From CAZTKP01 sp964614215 (GTDB taxonomy: Bacteria > UBP6 > UBA1177): a stretch of 11,120 bases of DNA. Under the pieces are notes generated by a model. That model was given only the letters and a program-made list of their open reading frames with translations, did not search any database and had not been told where the DNA came from. The stretch is from contig CAZTKP010000084.1 of the NCBI GenBank assembly GCA_964614215.1, forward strand, positions 1 to 11,120, in the 5' to 3' direction. Both the position numbers and the translations under genes were made by a program. Positions 8,229 through 11,120 of the stretch are shown piece by piece. Each line of letters begins with the position of its first letter. Within the stretch, counting starts at the first letter, position 1.

Positions 8229-8485
8229 TTTTCATCATCTCCGATAGAAAAATTGAATTTTCTGATCTTCGGAGCGCTGGAACTGAAATCAAAGTTTTCT
8301 TTTACAACAAACAGGAAAGAGATGATAACGATCGCTATTCCTGTAAAAAGGAGGTTTCTTTTCATTAAAGATCCTGAAGATAGAAAAAGCAGAAGCAGAA
8401 GCACCATCTGAGCAGAGCTTTTTTCAAAAAACGATACTGCAACGGTAAGAATTACGACAATAATGAATATTATCCAGTTCTTCAT
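8225..8485 (-). CDS. small hydrophobic membrane protein, first gene of the ABC cassette
   Basis: This 86-aa protein has three likely membrane segments (about 4-20, 27-39 and 44-61) and a hydrophilic C-terminal tail of about 25 residues that ends in GDDEK. I do not recognise a family. Its stop overlaps the permease start by 4 nt (ATGA), so it is almost surely part of the exporter operon, perhaps as an accessory or split permease subunit. GAGGG lies only 2 nt before the ATG, which is unusually close, but no better in-frame start is present. The gene begins 11 nt after the T-run of a strong terminator. Confidence 0.72.
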   Translation of the reverse strand: MKNWIIFIIVVILTVAVSFFEKSSAQMVLLLLLFLSSGSLMKRNLLFTGIAIVIISFLFVVKENFDFSSSAPKIRKFNFSIGDDEK

Positions 8486-8496
8486 ATCCCTCTAAT

Positions 8497-8532
8497 AAAA
8501 AAAAACGCCTTGAGGGCAGGGCCCCCAAAGCG
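8497..8532 (-). terminator. strong rho-independent terminator of the acidic lipoprotein gene
   Basis: On the minus strand CGCTTTGGGGGC and GCCCTCAAGGCG pair over 12 positions (two G-T wobbles) around a 3-nt loop and run straight into nine T residues. It lies 24 nt past the lipoprotein stop codon. On the plus strand no T-run follows, so it works in one direction only. Confidence 0.92.
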
Positions 8533-8556
8533 CTTAAAATTTAAACTGAAAGTAAA

Positions 8557-8829
8557 CTACTCGGTAGTTTCTTCTTCAGCAGGAGCTTCTTCTGTTGCTT
8601 CTTCTTCTGTTGCTTCTTCAGCAGGAGCAGCTTCTTCTTCAGGAGCAGCTTCTTCAGCAGGAGCAGCTTCTTCTTTCTTTTCTTCTGCCGGAGCCGGAGC
8701 TGCTTCTTCAGCAGGAGCAGTCTTTTCAGCAGGAGCCTTCTCTACGCCAGCTTTATCATCTTTCTTTTCAGCTGTTCCGCAAGATACGGCAAATACCAAA
8801 GAAACGATTGCGATAACGATAAATCTCAT
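8557..8829 (-). CDS. small lipoprotein with Ala/Glu/Pro-rich low-complexity tail
   Basis: This is a 90-aa protein. Residues 1-16 are a short signal peptide, followed by a lipobox (FAVSC) with C17 as the lipidated cysteine. Residues 20-31 are Lys/Asp-rich. From about 32 to the end the protein is almost only Ala, Glu, Pro and Thr, in imperfect AAPAEE-like units; it is strongly acidic and probably disordered. A good Shine-Dalgarno (GGAGGG, 5-nt spacing) and a strong terminator behind the stop show that it is a real single-gene unit, although the opposite strand also has a long open frame through the repeat. Such a tail could reach through the periplasm or shield a surface, but no function can be read from it. 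Confidence 0.85.
   Translation of the reverse strand: MRFIVIAIVSLVFAVSCGTAEKKDDKAGVEKAPAEKTAPAEEAAPAPAEEKKEEAAPAEEAAPEEEAAPAEEATEEEATEEAPAEEETTE
8569..8736 (-). repeat. imperfect 18-nt-type repeats coding for AAPAEE units
   Basis: Coding-strand copies of GAAGAAGCTGCTCCTGC and close variants recur through this stretch, for example around 8614-8640, 8651-8675 and 8703-8720. They give the Ala-Pro-Glu tail of the lipoprotein. Units are degenerate and interrupted by Lys/Glu and Thr/Glu stretches, so this is an old or drifting array and not a clean minisatellite. Confidence 0.7.
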
Positions 8830-8904
8830 AACATCCCTCCATTGGGTTCAAATAACAAAGTTAACCAATAAAAAGTAAAAAAACATTTTACAAATTCTCC
8901 AGAA

Positions 8905-8932
8905 TATATAGCACGAAATTTTAAAAAGTCCA
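8905..8932 (-). promoter_or_regulatory. candidate promoter of the acidic lipoprotein gene
   Basis: On the minus strand TGGACT (8932-8927) and TATATA (8910-8905) are 16 nt apart; reading TATATT as the -10 box gives 18 nt. The predicted start leaves a 5' leader of about 65-70 nt before the GGAGGG ribosome site. Plausible, but the -35 box is only partly consensus. Confidence 0.45.
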
Positions 8933-8934
8933 GA

Positions 8935-8973
8935 AAACTTGCATTTTAACGTAATGAAATCCCTAAACTTGCA
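8935..8973. repeat. 9-bp direct repeat AAACTTGCA at 30-bp spacing in the divergent intergenic region
   Basis: AAACTTGCA occurs at 8935-8943 and again at 8965-8973, exactly 30 bp apart, close to three helix turns. The second copy covers most of the -35 box of the rightward promoter. The spacing would place both copies on the same face of the helix, as expected for a tandem regulator site, but two copies may be chance in AT-rich DNA. Confidence 0.4.
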
Positions 8974-8996
8974 CAAAATTTTGTAAATGATAGTAT
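8969..8996 (+). promoter_or_regulatory. candidate promoter of the cysteine-containing lipoprotein gene
   Basis: TTGCAC (8969-8974) and TAGTAT (8991-8996) are separated by 16 nt. The spacer contains most of a perfect 12-bp palindrome, ACAAAATTTTGT (8973-8984), which might serve as an operator. A start near 9003 would leave a leader of about 33 nt. Confidence 0.5.
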
Positions 8997-9025
8997 TTTT
9001 CAGTAATAAACGACTAGTTTAATAT

Positions 9026-9030
9026 GGAGG
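9026..9030 (+). promoter_or_regulatory. Shine-Dalgarno GGAGG selecting a GTG start at 9036
   Basis: GGAGG is followed after 5 nt by GTG. The in-frame ATG at 9024 overlaps this site and has no ribosome site of its own, so the shorter GTG-started protein is preferred. Confidence 0.8.
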
Positions 9031-9035
9031 ATGTC

Positions 9036-9566
9036 GTGAAAAGATCATTTCTGTTTTCAGTTTTCATTCTTTTTAGTTTTTTATTCATTTCCTGTCAGGA
9101 TACAAGTCTTAAGCCCGAGGTTGCTGAGAAACTTGTAAAAGAAAGACTTGCAAAGATACCCGGCAGATCAGTTTCGTTCTATCTAGGAGCAATGACAGAT
9201 CCCAACTATCTTCCTGTCTACCGGAAAATAGCAACTGGAAAGTACCTGACCTTGAAAGAGAATGTCTATGTAAAGGCTGCCGGTAAGAAAATGCCCATGT
9301 TCGAAGCAACTGAAGAGGGAAAAAAGATCTTCAAGTGTGATAAGAACAGATGTACTGTGGAAGTCTGCAAAGTCCAGTTTGCAGGAATATCGGGAACGGT
9401 TAAGACGGGGAAATTCGCAAAGGTGACATACAAAATGGAGACAGTTTGCGACGGTGAGATATACAAAGTTTTTAAGCCTCTTGCCGATAAACAGTATATA
9501 AAACCTGAAACAGTCGAAGAGAAGGTCGATCTTCAGTTTACGGACAAGGGCTGGCAGATCAAATGA
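9036..9566 (+). CDS. lipoprotein of unknown function with four conserved-looking cysteines
   Basis: This is a 176-aa protein from the GTG start. Residues 1-19 form a lipoprotein signal: basic MKR, then a Phe-rich core, then FISC with C20 as the lipidated cysteine. The mature part has a charged helical stretch (about 27-41), then mostly beta-type sequence. Four further cysteines sit at 101, 106, 111 and 138, the first three in a C-x4-C-x4-C pattern. This suggests one or two disulfide bonds in the periplasm or on the surface. The C-terminal part (KVDLQFTDKGWQIK) looks like the last strands of a small beta domain. I do not recognise a family. It is divergent from the acidic lipoprotein and precedes glnS, which has its own promoter, so it is probably a single-gene unit. 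Confidence 0.85.
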   Translation: MKRSFLFSVFILFSFLFISCQDTSLKPEVAEKLVKERLAKIPGRSVSFYLGAMTDPNYLPVYRKIATGKYLTLKENVYVKAAGKKMPMFEATEEGKKIFKCDKNRCTVEVCKVQFAGISGTVKTGKFAKVTYKMETVCDGEIYKVFKPLADKQYIKPETVEEKVDLQFTDKGWQIK

Positions 9567-9578
9567 CAGCGTGCTGTC
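9565..9578. repeat. 14-bp palindrome overlapping the lipoprotein stop codon, upstream of the glnS promoter
   Basis: GACAGC-GT-GCTGTC is a perfect 6-bp inverted repeat with a 2-nt centre. The centre is too short for a normal RNA hairpin and no T-run follows, so it is a poor terminator. It lies 10 bp before the glnS -35 box, where a dimeric regulator could bind. Confidence 0.35.
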
Positions 9579-9588
9579 CAATTCTTTA

Positions 9589-9616
9589 TTGACCAATACA
9601 ATATTCAGTATATAAT
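9589..9616 (+). promoter_or_regulatory. near-consensus sigma70-type promoter of glnS
   Basis: TTGACC (9589-9594) and a perfect TATAAT (9611-9616) are 16 nt apart. Transcription should start near 9623, giving a leader of about 26 nt that holds the GAGGGGG ribosome site (9636-9642), 6 nt before the ATG. Confidence 0.85.
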
Positions 9617-9648
9617 CCCCTGATTTGTTGAATCTGAGGGGGTGAATC

Positions 9649-11120
9649 ATGAGTGAAGTAAAAGAAAAGAATACAGAAGTTCTTAATTTTATTAGAAATA
9701 TCGTTGAGGAAGATCTTGCGTCAGGGAAGCACGCACACATAGTTACAAGGTTTCCTCCTGAGCCAAACGGATATCTTCATATCGGACATGCAAAGTCGAT
9801 CTGTCTGAATTTCGGTATAGCCAGAGATTACAATGGAACCTGTCATCTTCGTTTTGATGATACCAACCCTGAAAAGGAAGATGTGGAGTATGTGGACTCT
9901 ATTCAGGACAATGTCAGATGGCTCGGTTTTGACTGGGGTGAAAATCTGTTCTATGCCTCGGAATATTTCGAGCAGCTGTATGAATGGGCTGTTAAAATGA
10001 TAAAAGAAGGGAAAGCCTTTGTCTGCTCTCAGACTCCTGAAGAGATGAGAAGAGACAGGGGGACGGCAAAGGGCGCCGGTGTTGAAAGTCCGTACAGGAA
10101 CAGATCGGTTGAAGAGAATCTGGATCTTTTTGAAAGGATGAGAAATGGAGAGTTCAAAGAAGGCGAACACATGCTCCGTGCAAAGATCGACATGGCTCAC
10201 CCCAACGTTCTGATGCGAGACCCGGTAATGTATAGAATTATTCATAAATCTCATCACAGGACTGGTGATATGTGGTGTATTTATCCTACTTATGATTTTG
10301 CACATGGACAGTCCGATGCCATTGAGAAGATAACTCATTCGCTCTGCACACTTGAGTTTGAGGCGCACAGACCGCTTTACGAGTGGTTTCTTGAAACGAT
10401 AAAGCCTGAAGCCAGACCTCGTCAGATAGAATTTGCAAGATTAAACCTTACAAGAACAGTAATGAGTAAAAGACTGCTTATGAAACTTGTTGAAGAAGGT
10501 CATGTAAAAGGTTGGGATGACCCCAGAATGCCTACGATAGCAGGCCTTAGAAGAAGAGGCTATACTCCTGAATCTATTAGGGAATTTGCCGACAGAATCG
10601 GCCTTGCGAAAAGAGACAGCACTGTTTCTATTGATCTTCTTGAACATTGTGTGAGAGAAGATCTGAATGCAAGAGCTCTGAGGTTTATGGGGGTTATTGA
10701 TCCGTTGAAAGTTGTCGTGACGAACTATCCCGAAGATCTTGTTGAAGAGTTTGATGCGGTCAACAATCCGGAAGATGAAAGCGCAGGAACAAGAAAAGTG
10801 CCTTTTTCAAGAGAGTTGTGGATTGAAAAGTCTGATTTTATGGAAGAACCTGTTAAAAAATTCCGCAGACTTGCTCCTGGAAAAGAGGTGCGTTTCAGAT
10901 CGGCATACTACCTTACCTGTACAGATTTTATTAAAGATGAAAATGGCGAAGTGACAGAAGTTCACTGCACATACGATCCTGCATCAAAAGGCGGCTGGAC
11001 AGATGACGGCAGAAAAGTTAAAGGAACAATTCACTGGGTGAGCGCAAAACACTGCATCCCGGTGGAAACGAGACTTTACGACCATCTTTTTTCAGTTGAT
11101 AACCCAATGGATGCAGAAGA
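9649..11120 (+). CDS. glnS: glutaminyl-tRNA synthetase, 3' end cut by window edge
   Basis: The frame shows 490 complete codons; E. coli GlnRS is about 554 aa, so some 60-70 residues of the anticodon-binding part are missing. It charges tRNA-Gln with glutamine in the cytoplasm. The class I motif is PPEPNGYLHIGHAKS (36-50, HIGH at 44-47) and the KMSKS equivalent is VMSKR (271-275). The region from about 208 to 240 (MWCIYPTYDFAH, then ITHSLCTLEFE) is typical of GlnRS. Residues matching the E. coli glutamine pocket R30, Y211, C229 and Q255 are present as R34, Y215, C233 and Q259. This separates it from GluRS. The catalytic domain is followed by the two beta-barrel anticodon domains from about 340. 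ATG start, strong ribosome site and its own promoter agree. Confidence 0.97.
   Translation, partial: MSEVKEKNTEVLNFIRNIVEEDLASGKHAHIVTRFPPEPNGYLHIGHAKSICLNFGIARDYNGTCHLRFDDTNPEKEDVEYVDSIQDNVRWLGFDWGENLFYASEYFEQLYEWAVKMIKEGKAFVCSQTPEEMRRDRGTAKGAGVESPYRNRSVEENLDLFERMRNGEFKEGEHMLRAKIDMAHPNVLMRDPVMYRIIHKSHHRTGDMWCIYPTYDFAHGQSDAIEKITHSLCTLEFEAHRPLYEWFLETIKPEARPRQIEFARLNLTRTVMSKRLLMKLVEEGHVKGWDDPRMPTIAGLRRRGYTPESIREFADRIGLAKRDSTVSIDLLEHCVREDLNARALRFMGVIDPLKVVVTNYPEDLVEEFDAVNNPEDESAGTRKVPFSRELWIEKSDFMEEPVKKFRRLAPGKEVRFRSAYYLTCTDFIKDENGEVTEVHCTYDPASKGGWTDDGRKVKGTIHWVSAKHCIPVETRLYDHLFSVDNPMDAE

Noticed and set aside
8569..8736. Repeat tract as a CRISPR array
   Set aside because: Units are degenerate, have no spacers of constant length, and code in frame for the lipoprotein tail.
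8510..8878. 122-aa Ser/Ala/Gly-rich open frame on the plus strand
   Set aside because: It is the antisense of the A/E/P repeat of the lipoprotein gene, runs through the terminator, and has no signal peptide or sensible ribosome site. The repeat alone keeps the frame open.
9024..9035. ATG at 9024 as start of the cysteine-containing lipoprotein
   Set aside because: It overlaps the GGAGG site itself and has no ribosome site upstream. GTG at 9036 has ideal spacing and gives a clean lipoprotein signal beginning M-K-R.
9183..10647. Open frames of up to 215 aa on the minus strand
   Set aside because: They are antisense to the lipoprotein and glnS genes. Their sequences are Phe/Arg/Ser-rich and without domain features, as expected of shadows.

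Overview
The window looks like chromosomal DNA of a diderm (Gram-negative type) bacterium using the standard genetic code. The evidence for two membranes is an Omp85 barrel protein, a TamB/DUF490 protein and two lipoproteins. The DNA is moderately AT-rich by eye, with AGA-rich arginine codon use and purine-rich Shine-Dalgarno sites. Nothing here fixes the phylum. A long Omp85 protein with about seven POTRA-like repeats, gene order tamB then omp85, and a true glutaminyl-tRNA synthetase argue against a simple copy of the enterobacterial tamA-tamB layout.

Left and centre (1-8829) are all on the minus strand. In transcription order they are: a small lipoprotein with an Ala/Glu/Pro-rich tail (8829-8557); a strong intrinsic terminator (8532-8497); three overlapping genes for an ABC-2 type exporter (86-aa membrane protein, 192-aa permease, 268-aa ATPase; 8485-6850); a good sigma70-like promoter (6790-6762) driving a tRNA-Gly(CCC) (6748-6673); tamB, starting about 15 nt after the tRNA CCA end (6657-2938); and an Omp85 gene (BamA/TamA-like) that overlaps the tamB end and runs off the left edge only a few codons before its likely stop.

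Right (9036-11120) is on the plus strand: a 176-aa lipoprotein with four mature-domain cysteines, of unrecognised function, then glnS with its own near-consensus promoter, running off the right edge at codon 490. The two lipoprotein genes diverge from a roughly 200-bp intergenic region with a promoter candidate for each side, a 9-bp direct repeat at 30-bp spacing and a 12-bp palindrome.

Functionally most of the window concerns the envelope. TamB plus the Omp85 protein probably form an inner-to-outer membrane machine for outer-membrane biogenesis or lipid transport. The exporter and lipoproteins are further envelope parts with unknown substrates. glnS and the tRNA gene are translation housekeeping genes. 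I see no mobile element, CRISPR array or phage gene, and no clear evidence for a wholly new system. The oddest points are the tRNA/tamB junction, the POTRA number and insertion, and the exporter operon that starts directly behind a terminator.
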